From NCBI GenBank assembly GCA_031292015.1, contig JARLHY010000179.1, forward strand, positions 1 through 60,051: 60,051 nt of DNA. Reading direction: 5' to 3'. Position 1 is the stretch's first letter. Every line of letters starts with the position of its first letter. The position numbers and the translations under genes were made by a program. Below are positions 1 through 7,537 of the stretch, in pieces. The notes beneath the pieces were generated by a model, which searched no databases, was not told the origin of the DNA, and worked only from the letters and a program-made list of their open reading frames with translations. Source of the DNA: Negativicutes bacterium. Lineage in GTDB: Bacteria; Bacillota_C; Negativicutes; Sporomusales_B; JARLHX01.

Positions 1-746
1 ACCCCCGACCAGTTCCGGCCGAAGGCCCGGCCGAATTCGCCGGCCACATCGTTGATCAGTCCGCCGGCCTGCTCCAGGGCTTCATTCTGGCGGTACTTGT
101 AATCCATATAGAACTCCGGGCTGGTAACCGTGTTCAGAGCCTGAGGATTGTTGATATCCAGCGCGGCTATCCGTGTAAAGGGCAGGAAGGCGTCCACCGC
201 CGCCTGTCCGGGAACATCCACTTCTTCCTGGGTATGGGACTGAATATAACCTTCGTAGTTGACCATTGCCGGCAGGCGGCAGGCTTCGGCAACTTTGAAG
301 GCCTGCAGCGTTGTGTCCAGCACTTCCTGGTTGTTCTCGCAAAACAGCTGAATCCAGCCGCTGGCATCCTGGGATATGGCGTCGCCATGCTCAGGGAAGC
401 GGCTGTGCGGCGCCGAGAGCGCCCTGTTGGCCACCGCCATCACCACCGGCTGGCGCAGACCTGCCGTATGATATACCACTTCGGTCATATACAGCAGGCC
501 CTGGGAATTGGTCACTGTAAAGGTTCTGCTCCCGGCCAGCGACGCCCCCAGAGCGGCCGCCAGCGCGCTGTGGTCGCACTCGACCCGCACGAAACGGGTC
601 TTCATTTCGCCATCCTCGATGAACTTGGAGATCTTCTCCATCGCCGGAAAAGCGGGAGTAATGGGATAATAGGCCAAAACTTCGATCTTGGCCAGCTTTG
701 CGGCATAAGCGGCGGCCTCGCTGCCGGTCAGAAGAGATACACTCAT
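1..746 (-). CDS. porA: 2-oxoacid:ferredoxin oxidoreductase alpha subunit, 3' part cut by window edge
   Basis: About 248 codons of an open frame that runs off the window start. Alpha subunits of pyruvate/2-oxoacid:ferredoxin oxidoreductases form domain I of the enzyme, which oxidatively decarboxylates a 2-oxoacid to acyl-CoA and reduces ferredoxin. The family motif YPITP is at residues 27-31 and the segment ANRALSAPHSRF sits near residue 107, where pyruvate oxidoreductases have the substrate-binding Arg. The ATG at 746-744 overlaps the stop codon of the ferredoxin gene by one base, so translation is coupled. The beta and gamma subunits should lie beyond the window edge, matching the D-A-B-C order of the kor operon at 33-36 kb. 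The substrate (pyruvate or another 2-oxoacid) cannot be fixed from this part. Confidence 0.85.
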   Translation of the reverse strand, partial: MSVSLLTGSEAAAYAAKLAKIEVLAYYPITPAFPAMEKISKFIEDGEMKTRFVRVECDHSALAAALGASLAGSRTFTVTNSQGLLYMTEVVYHTAGLRQPVVMAVANRALSAPHSRFPEHGDAISQDASGWIQLFCENNQEVLDTTLQAFKVAEACRLPAMVNYEGYIQSHTQEEVDVPGQAAVDAFLPFTRIAALDINNPQALNTVTSPEFYMDYKYRQNEALEQAGGLINDVAGEFGRAFGRNWSG

Positions 747-1072
747 CACTTAGCCTCCTTTAGCGGGAAAAGACCTCGATCTCCCTTATACTCCAAAACC
801 ATCGCAATCGCCTTTTCCGGGCACTCCACCGCGCAGGTGCCGCAGCCGTTGCACAGTTTCAGATCCACGGTCACCCGGCCGTCTTCCAGCTTCAGGGCGC
901 CTTCCGGACAAAACAGGGTGCAGACCAGACACTGGCTGCAGCCCTCACCGATGACCGGGTGCTGCTCGCGCCAGACGATGCCGGACGGAGCCTCGGCCAT
1001 GGTGCCAGGTTTAGCCGAAGGAACTACAGGTAGGTTCTTAGCCAAGATAACCTTGCCTCCTTTGAAAATCAT
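746..1072 (-). CDS. porD: 2[4Fe-4S] ferredoxin subunit of a 2-oxoacid oxidoreductase
   Basis: A 108-residue protein with two tetracysteine motifs, CSQCLVCTLFCP (about residues 45-56) and CNGCGTCAVECP (about 74-85), each binding a [4Fe-4S] cluster. This is the delta subunit that passes electrons from the thiamine-diphosphate site to free ferredoxin. The roughly 40-residue N-terminal extension before the first cluster is typical of PorD subunits and longer than a free ferredoxin. It is translationally coupled to porA (TGATG overlap) and lies 45 nt downstream of the ModA-like gene, so it probably shares the transcript that starts upstream of matC. Function is secure at family level. Confidence 0.88.
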   Translation of the reverse strand: MIFKGGKVILAKNLPVVPSAKPGTMAEAPSGIVWREQHPVIGEGCSQCLVCTLFCPEGALKLEDGRVTVDLKLCNGCGTCAVECPEKAIAMVLEYKGDRGLFPLKEAK

Positions 1073-1117
1073 GATAAGCGGGCCATCGGGCCTTGGGGTG
1101 CAGCGTTCCTGTCACCG

Positions 1118-2014
1118 CTAGGATAAGATACCGGAAGGCACGCTGCCTTCCAGGAGCGGTGGAACAATCGGCGGTTGCCCGGTCTTCTTCAGGATCTCCT
1201 GCCCGTCTGCGGACAGAAGAAATTTGACGAAAGCTTTCGCCGCGTCAGCATTCGGGGCGGTGCCGGGGATAGTCACCACATTGCGGATTTCTTCGCTGAG
1301 GTTAACCTTCGCCGGAAAGTAAACAATATCCACGTCGTCGGCCAGCGTTACCGCCGCAGACAGATAGACGATGCCGGTATTGGCCTCGCCGCCCTTCACC
1401 GCCTGCAGGACAGCAGGGATAGTTTCAGCTTTCCGGGCCCGGTCGATGATCTCGTCAGCCAGAGCAGGCTTGCCCTCGGCCGCAGCCGCTTTTTTGACAA
1501 ACTCCATTGTCCGGAAGGTTGCCATATCCTTTTCACCGGTTACCCGGGCCAGTTTTACCCCGCTTCCGGCCAGATCGGACATCTGTTTGAGCCCCAGCGG
1601 ATTGCCTTTTTGGGTGATCACGACCAGCTCATTGGCGGAGAAAGTGACATACCAGCTCGCGGCCTCCTTGCCGGCGACGCTTTTACCGATCATATCTTTG
1701 ACCACCTGGGGATCAGACGGAGCGAACACGTCACAGGTATCGCCCTGGAGGATCCGGTTGGAAAGCTCTTTGGATCGGCCGGAGGTAAGATTGATTTTGA
1801 TATTTTGGTGTTTGGCCGCGAAAGCCGTTTTTAGTCCCGCCATCGGCCCGGCCAGCGAATCGGCGTGAAATACTTCAATAATCACCTGTTTACCCTCCGC
1901 ATTCTGAGTCGGCGCCGGACCTCTTCCGCAGCCGACAGTCATAGTTAGCAGCAGCGCGCCAAGGAGACACCGTTGGTAGGTGATACGACATCGCCGGTGC
2001 CCAGCTGAGGTCAT
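1118..2014 (-). CDS. ModA-like extracellular solute-binding lipoprotein
   Basis: A 298-residue protein with a basic N-terminus, a hydrophobic stretch (residues 16-27) and a lipobox-like TVGC around residue 29, so it is likely lipid-anchored outside the membrane. The mature part resembles ModA/WtpA oxyanion-binding proteins: an early Ser-containing segment (HADSLAGPMAGL), then SGRSKELSNRI and CDVFAPSDP. ModA proteins bind molybdate or tungstate and normally work with ModB and ModC; neither is present here. Its ATG overlaps the stop of the MatC carrier by 4 nt. It could feed a distant Mod transporter, supply Mo/W to an enzyme of this unit, or bind the carrier's own substrate. Ligand unknown. 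Confidence 0.75.
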   Translation of the reverse strand: MTSAGHRRCRITYQRCLLGALLLTMTVGCGRGPAPTQNAEGKQVIIEVFHADSLAGPMAGLKTAFAAKHQNIKINLTSGRSKELSNRILQGDTCDVFAPSDPQVVKDMIGKSVAGKEAASWYVTFSANELVVITQKGNPLGLKQMSDLAGSGVKLARVTGEKDMATFRTMEFVKKAAAAEGKPALADEIIDRARKAETIPAVLQAVKGGEANTGIVYLSAAVTLADDVDIVYFPAKVNLSEEIRNVVTIPGTAPNADAAKAFVKFLLSADGQEILKKTGQPPIVPPLLEGSVPSGILS

Positions 2015-3276
2015 AGCTTAAGAACCGTGAAGAACAGCCAGGAGATGAAGGCCCCGACAACCACCATCGCGAAGCCCCAGGCCAGCAGTTGCCGGAAAAA
2101 CTTGGTCTTGTCGGTTTTCGGTCCGGCGCCGCCGAACAGCAAGGCGCCGGAGGGCGACAGCGAACTCAGGTCCACAATGTGCCCCGCCAGAACCACCGTA
2201 TACACCAGGGCCACTCCGTCGCCGCCCCCCATCTTGGCGAGCAGGTCCGGTATCATCGGAATAAAGGCCGGCATGATCACTCCCGATGTGCTGGCGTACA
2301 CCGAAATCAGTGCTGCTACCGAGCCTACCACCGCCGTGGCGGTTTCCGGCGTGGAGACCTTGGCGATAAAGCCGGCGAAAAGTGCCATCCCGCCGACATT
2401 CTGCATCAGGCCGATGAGCACCGTAACCCCGCAGATCAGAAGAATGGTCGGCCAGGGCATCGCCTTGATGGCCTTATTTTCATCGGCGGCGTTCAGCAGG
2501 GTGAGCGCCGCGCCAACGGTAAAGGCGGTCAAACCGACGTCCGTCTTAAAGATCAGGGCAGAAACCATCAAAACAAGAACCCCGACCATGGTGATCTTTT
2601 GCTGATAGTTGAAAGGCTCCACCGGAACATCGAGAATCCGCCGGACGGCAGCCTTCGAAGCTTCGTCCTGCTTCTTCCACAGTTTCAGCCCTCCGAACAG
2701 GCAGTAAGCCGCAAAGCCCACCACCGCGTGACCGAGAAAGGTGTTCCAGAACAAGTGCCAGGTAATACCTGTGTAGCCGATTTTGGCAGCCAGGCTGTTG
2801 GCGATAACCCCGGCCGGCGTGATTGGCGACATTGCCGCCGCCTGAGCGCCGTTGCCGATCATCATCGCCATCACAAACACCGGAATGCCGACCTCCTCGG
2901 CCAGCAGCAGGCAAGGCGCCGATATCAGCGCCAGAATCGCCGTATGACCCGGTCCAAGGGCCGAAAGAATAAAGGCCACGAAAAACAGGACGATAGGCAG
3001 GACAGCCACGCTGCCCCGAACAGCCTTGACCGAGTATTTGGTAAATTTGTCGATCGTCCCGTTGGCGATGGCGATACCGAATAAATAGGTAGTGCCTGCC
3101 AGCGTCATAAACAGGGACAGCGGAAAACCACCGATGATTTTAGCTGTCGGCACCTGCCCGATCTGTCCGACGATAAACGCGAAAGCGATGGCCAGTACAC
3201 CGACATTTTTTGGTGAAATACAAGCTATGATCAGCGCAATGACAAGTGCAATCAGGGAGAGTACGGAGACATCCAT
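2011..3276 (-). CDS. MatC-family dicarboxylate carrier
   Basis: A 421-residue, highly hydrophobic protein with about 10-12 predicted membrane segments. The N-terminal half has the MatC-type pattern: FPLSLFMTLAGTTYLFGIA, then IANGTID, then ALGPGHTAILALISAP. MatC of rhizobia imports malonate, and relatives take up other dicarboxylates by secondary transport. It is the first gene of a minus-strand unit with the ModA-like lipoprotein, porD and porA. A sigma-54 promoter lies about 215 nt upstream of the start. Coupling a dicarboxylate carrier to a 2-oxoacid oxidoreductase suggests uptake and oxidation of a small organic acid. The family is fairly sure; the substrate is open. Confidence 0.8.
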   Translation of the reverse strand: MDVSVLSLIALVIALIIACISPKNVGVLAIAFAFIVGQIGQVPTAKIIGGFPLSLFMTLAGTTYLFGIAIANGTIDKFTKYSVKAVRGSVAVLPIVLFFVAFILSALGPGHTAILALISAPCLLLAEEVGIPVFVMAMMIGNGAQAAAMSPITPAGVIANSLAAKIGYTGITWHLFWNTFLGHAVVGFAAYCLFGGLKLWKKQDEASKAAVRRILDVPVEPFNYQQKITMVGVLVLMVSALIFKTDVGLTAFTVGAALTLLNAADENKAIKAMPWPTILLICGVTVLIGLMQNVGGMALFAGFIAKVSTPETATAVVGSVAALISVYASTSGVIMPAFIPMIPDLLAKMGGGDGVALVYTVVLAGHIVDLSSLSPSGALLFGGAGPKTDKTKFFRQLLAWGFAMVVVGAFISWLFFTVLKL

Positions 3277-3770
3277 TGATTATCCTCCTTTTGTGCGGCG
3301 ATGGTTCGGTTTGCAGCTCACCCAAGCCTTGTCCTTCGCCGGCTTACACCGAATCTGTCTTGGCAAATCACCTGCCGCGCAAGGCAACCCCCGGCGGCTT
3401 CTTTTCTCCTTGCTACGCTCCTCCTTTCCCTTCGTCCGGAAACAATAAATGATTACGGCAGACCATTTTGGTCTTCAGGTAATTACGAAACGCAAATTCC
3501 GTGCCAACCTGTTTTTTTTGCAACAATGAGGCAATAGCAAATTTTCAGTCAATCATTGCGGCATATTTCAAGTTCGTTTCGCTGGTCTGAGTTTTTGCCA
3601 TAAGGACCTTTTGCGGCAACTTTCAGCATAAATTCGCCAAACCCCGCCGGAAAACCTCTGCTGTTTTTCCGCAGATTGTTTTTCAAAGAGCCTATCCATC
3701 ATCTCGCTTAAAAAGGCATCTCCATAAAGCAGCCTACATGTAGGCTTCAGCTTGTTGAGAAACCTATTTT
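3277..3770. other. Long intergenic region upstream of matC
   Basis: About 490 bp without a convincing gene. It holds the sigma-54 promoter at 3491-3506 and a C/T-rich stretch (3400-3435) that would form the transcribed leader of matC. Short open frames on both strands have no ribosome-binding site and no recognisable protein pattern. The part beyond 3510 is where an enhancer-binding protein would be expected to bind. Confidence 0.5.
3491..3506 (-). promoter_or_regulatory. Sigma-54 (-24/-12) promoter upstream of matC
   Basis: On the minus strand the sequence reads TGGCACGGAATTTGCG. It matches the RpoN consensus TGGCAC-N5-TTGC with the invariant GG and GC doublets exactly 10 nt apart. It points toward the matC start 215 nt away. 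RpoN promoters need an enhancer-binding activator; none is encoded in this window, so the activator should lie outside. A search of the other intergenic regions found no second site with correct spacing. Confidence 0.8.
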
Positions 3771-4048
3771 TCAGGCCGTTCAGAAACCCCCAGATGCGCG
3801 ACGGCCCCACGAACCCAGCAGCGACGCGTACCGGGAAGTACGCTAGCAATGGGTTTATGGGGCCAAGTGCGCAGCTCTTACGCGTTAAGCAGACACACAG
3901 CGCTTCAGCGATGATGTGGTCGCTTATGCCTGGCAACAAGCGAACCGAAAGCTCTGCTTTCGAGCGAGACGTTAGCCAGGCGAAGCGTTTAGAGCTGCGG
4001 CCTACCCTTTACGGGTACAAAGCAGCTGGGGGTTGCAGAGCGGCCTGA
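3771..4048. repeat. MITE-like repeat, copy A1
   Basis: A 278-bp element bounded by imperfect inverted repeats of about 22 bp: CAGGCCGTTCAGAAACCCCC at the left, and the complement of a right end reading GGGGGTTGCAGAGCGGCCTG. Internal blocks recur in copy A3 at 51 kb: a GCGTAC...GTACGC hairpin, AAGTGCGCAGCTCTTACGCG, GCGCTTCAGCG, and TGCGGCCTACCCTTTACGGG. It contains no credible gene. It lies between the lactate permease and the matC promoter. Its size, termini and lack of coding suggest a non-autonomous mobile element. Confidence 0.7.
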
Positions 4049-4120
4049 GCCCGCTGACGCGGGCTTATCACTTACTATTATCAAACTATGATCTCTTATG
4101 CATGGTTCCAGCTGCATGTT

Positions 4121-4149
4121 GTCCGGGGAGCTCGCCGGGCTCCCCGGAC
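4121..4149 (-). terminator. Strong inverted repeat downstream of lactate permease
   Basis: A perfect 11-bp stem GTCCGGGGAGC / GCTCCCCGGAC with a 7-nt loop, 31 nt after the permease stop. No U-run follows on the minus strand, so it is either a weak or factor-assisted terminator or an mRNA 3'-end stabiliser. Confidence 0.45.
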
Positions 4150-4179
4150 CTTATGTTGTTTTAGACAGACGCCGGCTCA

Positions 4180-5829
4180 TCAGAGCTGGGGAAGAACCCC
4201 CGGAATGACCCACGCCTGCAGCAGGATAATCGCGATAACCAGCAGCAGAAGATAGATGGAGTATTTGACAGTGATCCGGAAAATATCGGTCTCATGCCCG
4301 ACAAGGCCGGTGGCCGCACAGGCAACCGCAATCGACTGGGGCGAAATCAGCTTGCCGATGTCGGCGCCGAACAGGTTCGCCGAAATGGTCAGCAGCGGAT
4401 TGAAGCCCAGCTGGCTGGCGGTAACCTGCTGCAGCTTGCCAAACAGGGCCGCCGACGAAGTCACCGAACCGGTCAAAAACACGCCCAGATAGCCGATGAC
4501 CGGCGAGAAAACAGGAAACATCATGCCGGTATAAGCCGCGAAGGCCAGTCCCAGCGTGAAGGACATACCGGAATAGTTGGCTAAAAAGCCGATACCGAGA
4601 ACCGAAGCCAGGGTAATCAGTGAATAGGACAGCTGCTTTAAGGTCTTGGAGAAAACTCTGACCCCGGTGGCCGGACCGATGCCCAGCACGACCATCGCGA
4701 TCAGTGAGGAAATCAGCATCGCCGTGCCGGGAGCCGAGAAATAATCCCAGCGGTAACCAGCCGCGTATTTTGCCGGTGCAGCCACGATCGGCGCCGCGCG
4801 ATAGACGACGCCGTCCAGACCGGGCCAGGACGGGATATTGACAAACCATTTCAGGGTGTTGCCAACATACCCTTTGAAGGCCGGAGTGCCCCATATCCCC
4901 ATGACAATCATCAGGATGATGAATGGCGACCATGCCTTTATAATCTGGCCGGCGCTGTACTTGACAGCCATATCCTTGGCGGCGTCGGTGTCGTTGGGGA
5001 ATCGCCAGATAGTTGCCGGCTTCCAGAACTTGAGAAATACGCCCAGACAAATCATCGACACAAAGGATGACAGGATAGCCGGCAGCTCCGGTCCCATATT
5101 CTGACTGACAATGTGGTTGGTGATGGCATAACTGACGCCGGCGACGATTGCCGCAGGCAGTACGCCGGTGACGTTCTTCCAGCCGGCCACGACCACCAGC
5201 ATGAAGATGGGGATCACCAGCGCCAGAATGGTCATATCCCAGCCAATGGCCCGGGAAACGATCAAACTGTTGATTTCGGTCACTGTCGACATCATGATGG
5301 TCGGGGTTCCCACCGGTCCGAAGGGAACCGGCGGAGTATTGGCCACCAGACAGATTACGGCTGCCGGCAGCGCCGGAAAACCAAGCCCGATCAGCATCGC
5401 CGCGGCAACCGCCACCGGGGCGCCCTGTCCGGAGACCCCTTCCATGAACGCCGAGAAACAAAAGGCGACCAGCAGGGCCTGAAGCCTGCGGTCTGTGGAC
5501 AAAGATGAAATAGAACTTTTAATGATTTCGAACTGCCCTGATTCCACAGTCAGATTGTACAAAAACACGGCGGTCAGGATGATCCAGCCTATGGGGAAAA
5601 GACCGTTGAGCATCCCCAGTGCGGCGGCCGACAGGGCCACACTCACCGGCATGCCGTAGGCCAGAACGACAACCACGATCGTCAGCACCAACGTCGAAAC
5701 GCCGGCAATATGCCCCTTCATCCGCTTTACCGCAAGCGCCCAGAAAAGATAGAAAATCGGGATCGACACTACCAGAGCGGTGAGACCCAAGCTGCCACTA
5801 ACTGCCGCATAATTGTGAAGCCATTGCAC
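4180..5829 (-). CDS. lctP: L-lactate/glycolate permease (LctP family)
   Basis: A 549-residue polytopic protein with the LctP/LldP signature order: an early ALAVKRMKGHIAG loop, FMEGVSGQGAPVAVAAAMLIGLGF, NTPPVPFGPVGTP, and near the end FGADIGKLISPQSIAVACAA. Characterised members import lactate and also glycolate by proton symport. A GTG at 5829 is chosen because GGAAAGG lies 10 nt upstream; the frame stays open for 45 more codons upstream but that part is not hydrophobic and has no homology to the family. With garR and gcl next door, glycolate or a related 2-hydroxy acid is a plausible substrate. It is the last gene of the catabolic locus. Confidence 0.9.
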   Translation of the reverse strand: MQWLHNYAAVSGSLGLTALVVSIPIFYLFWALAVKRMKGHIAGVSTLVLTIVVVVLAYGMPVSVALSAAALGMLNGLFPIGWIILTAVFLYNLTVESGQFEIIKSSISSLSTDRRLQALLVAFCFSAFMEGVSGQGAPVAVAAAMLIGLGFPALPAAVICLVANTPPVPFGPVGTPTIMMSTVTEINSLIVSRAIGWDMTILALVIPIFMLVVVAGWKNVTGVLPAAIVAGVSYAITNHIVSQNMGPELPAILSSFVSMICLGVFLKFWKPATIWRFPNDTDAAKDMAVKYSAGQIIKAWSPFIILMIVMGIWGTPAFKGYVGNTLKWFVNIPSWPGLDGVVYRAAPIVAAPAKYAAGYRWDYFSAPGTAMLISSLIAMVVLGIGPATGVRVFSKTLKQLSYSLITLASVLGIGFLANYSGMSFTLGLAFAAYTGMMFPVFSPVIGYLGVFLTGSVTSSAALFGKLQQVTASQLGFNPLLTISANLFGADIGKLISPQSIAVACAATGLVGHETDIFRITVKYSIYLLLLVIAIILLQAWVIPGVLPQL

Positions 5830-6097
5830 ACGCAACACACCTTTCCATTCTTGATTGATCAAACTCCTGCCGCACCGGCGGTCTTGCAGACAGGCCGAGC
5901 GGTGCAGGCGCGGTGAAGAAAGAATTGGCGGATCCGTCCGGTTGCTAGCGATGTGTCCGCTCAAGCCCGACGGCAGGCACTGGTGTGTAGTTAGCTGCGA
6001 TAAGAAAAATCCAGGGCTGTCGGACGCGTCCTGGGAAAACTGGCTGCTGCCGGCGGGCGAATGCTGTGCCCGGGCCGGAGTCAGACCGCTGAACTGT
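5830..6097. other. GC-rich leader between lctP and cupin A
   Basis: A 268-bp stretch with no gene on either strand that I can support. It contains several short inverted repeats, for example GCACCG...CGGTGC around 5873-5905. It should carry the promoter or an attenuating leader for lctP, but no clear -35/-10 pair is visible. Confidence 0.35.
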
Positions 6098-6445
6098 CTA
6101 GGTGAACAGAATCAAGGCAATGAACTCCAGATCGGTCTTCCCGGTATTTTCGATGGAGTGGCTTTCGCCGGCTGTCGTAAATACCGCGTCCCCCGGGCCG
6201 ACCTCCACTTTCGTTCCGTTGTCGTCGACCGTTCCGGTGCCGCTAAGGATGTAGTAGGCCTCGACATCCCCCTTGTGCTGGTGATAACCCAGCGACGAGC
6301 CTGCTGTCAGCAGTTGGCGGGAGAACAGGCGGCCCTTACCCTGCATCTGGTCATTGTCCAAAATGTGGGTAACCTTTATTTCCCCCTTGCCTCCCAGGCG
6401 CTTTTCGAAGACCTCGGTTTTCAGCTGACTGGCCTTTGTGATCAT
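6098..6445 (-). CDS. Small single-domain cupin (cupin A)
   Basis: A 115-residue protein made of one cupin beta-barrel. Motif 1 is seen as HQHKGDVEAYYILSG, with two His and one Glu metal ligands, and motif 2 as GPGDAVFTTAGESH with the last His. Such small cupins bind a divalent metal; known ones include isomerases, epimerases, lyases and ligand-binding proteins, so the reaction cannot be named. It sits between garR (about 100 nt upstream) and lctP. Two further cupins of the same size occur in this locus at 14.3 and 22.7 kb. Confidence 0.8.
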   Translation of the reverse strand: MITKASQLKTEVFEKRLGGKGEIKVTHILDNDQMQGKGRLFSRQLLTAGSSLGYHQHKGDVEAYYILSGTGTVDDNGTKVEVGPGDAVFTTAGESHSIENTGKTDLEFIALILFT

Positions 6446-6489
6446 TTCTCACCCTCCCTTCTTTCTAGGACTCCTGCCCCCAACAGGGC

Positions 6490-6535
6490 AAAGCCTCTTA
6501 CCCCGTGTCTGTCTCTATCGCCGATAAGAGGCTTT
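6490..6535 (-). terminator. Hairpin downstream of garR
   Basis: Inverted repeat AAAGCCTCTTA / TAAGAGGCTTT separated by 24 nt, starting 10 nt after the garR stop. Only a short T-run ends the stem on the minus strand, so termination may be partial, allowing read-through into cupin A. Confidence 0.45.
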
Positions 6536-6544
6536 GGTAATATT

Positions 6545-7429
6545 TTACCGTTTTACCTCAACCTTGGCCAGTTTTTCGTAGTAGCGGATCAGACTGCCGT
6601 GATCCTTGTCGCCCAGGCCGTCCACCTTCAGGGCTTGCATTATTTCCATCACAGCGGCGGTAAGCGGCAGCGACACACCGATTTCATGCGAGGTTTCCAG
6701 GACATTGTTCAAATCTTTGATATGGAGATTGATCCGAAAACCCGGGTCGAATTTGCGGTCCATCACCAGCGGAGCCTTGGCGTCCAGCACCGTGCTGCCG
6801 GCCAGTCCGCCCCGGATGGCCTGATAAACCAGGTCCGGTTCCACACCGGCTTTGGTCGCCAGGACAAGAGCCTCGGACATCGCGGCGATATTCAGGGCAA
6901 CGATGATCTGATTGGCCAGTTTTGTGACATTGCCTGCGCCGACATCGCCGGTCAGAACCACCGAGCCGGCCATGTTCTTCAGAATAGGATAGCATTTGTC
7001 GAATACTTCTTTCTTGCCGCCGACCATGACCGACAGTGTGCCGTCGATGGCCTTGGGCTCGCCGCCGCTCACCGGGGCATCCAGCATTTCAGCGCCTTTT
7101 TCCGCCAGTTTGGCGGCGACTTCCCGGCTGACCAGCGGAGCGATCGAGCTCATGTCCACAACAATAGAGCCCGGCTTTACCCCCTCGATCACTCCATTTT
7201 CCCCCAACACAACCTGTTTGACGTGGGGGGAATTGGGCAGCATCGTGATGACAATCTCAGCCTGCTGGGCAACCTCCCGGGGAGTTGCCACGGCCTTGGC
7301 TCCGGCTGCGACGACCTCGTCGACCGCCGCTTTCACCACATCGCATACAACCAGCTCATACCCGGCCTTGAGCAAATTTTTGCTCATCGGCTTCCCCATA
7401 ATTCCCAGACCGATAAATCCGATTTTCAT
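6545..7429 (-). CDS. garR: 2-hydroxy-3-oxopropionate (tartronate semialdehyde) reductase
   Basis: A 294-residue beta-hydroxyacid dehydrogenase. The N-terminal Rossmann motif is GFIGLGIMGKPM, the substrate-binding loop is DAPVSGGEPKA, and the catalytic Lys lies in GNVTKLANQII. GarR/GlxR reduces tartronate semialdehyde to glycerate with NAD(P)H. Its place about 100 nt downstream of gcl, whose product is tartronate semialdehyde, supports this over the related 3-hydroxyisobutyrate dehydrogenase. The ATG at 7429 is preferred over a GTG three codons earlier because GAGGTG is correctly spaced from it. Confidence 0.88.
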   Translation of the reverse strand: MKIGFIGLGIMGKPMSKNLLKAGYELVVCDVVKAAVDEVVAAGAKAVATPREVAQQAEIVITMLPNSPHVKQVVLGENGVIEGVKPGSIVVDMSSIAPLVSREVAAKLAEKGAEMLDAPVSGGEPKAIDGTLSVMVGGKKEVFDKCYPILKNMAGSVVLTGDVGAGNVTKLANQIIVALNIAAMSEALVLATKAGVEPDLVYQAIRGGLAGSTVLDAKAPLVMDRKFDPGFRINLHIKDLNNVLETSHEIGVSLPLTAAVMEIMQALKVDGLGDKDHGSLIRYYEKLAKVEVKR

Positions 7430-7537
7430 CTTTTCCACACCTCGCCCTTTTCCTTGTTTGTTCCCTGCTTTATGTACCAGGCCTTTACGCCGGAAATACA
7501 GCTGCCTGTCGGCAGCTGTATTTTCGGCGGTCTGTTC

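Noticed and set aside
1..746. Oxalate oxidoreductase alpha subunit
   Set aside because: The motif keeps YPITP with Thr, as in pyruvate-type enzymes; oxalate oxidoreductase has Arg there.
2089..3084. 331-codon plus-strand frame opposite matC
   Set aside because: Shadow of a clear transporter gene; low-complexity basic translation with no motif.
3568..3939. 123-codon minus-strand frame in the 3.3-4.2 kb gap
   Set aside because: It overlaps the left end of repeat A1, has no ribosome site and no family pattern.
3771..4048. Insertion sequence with transposase
   Set aside because: Inverted ends are present but the interior is only 278 bp without a protein-coding frame.
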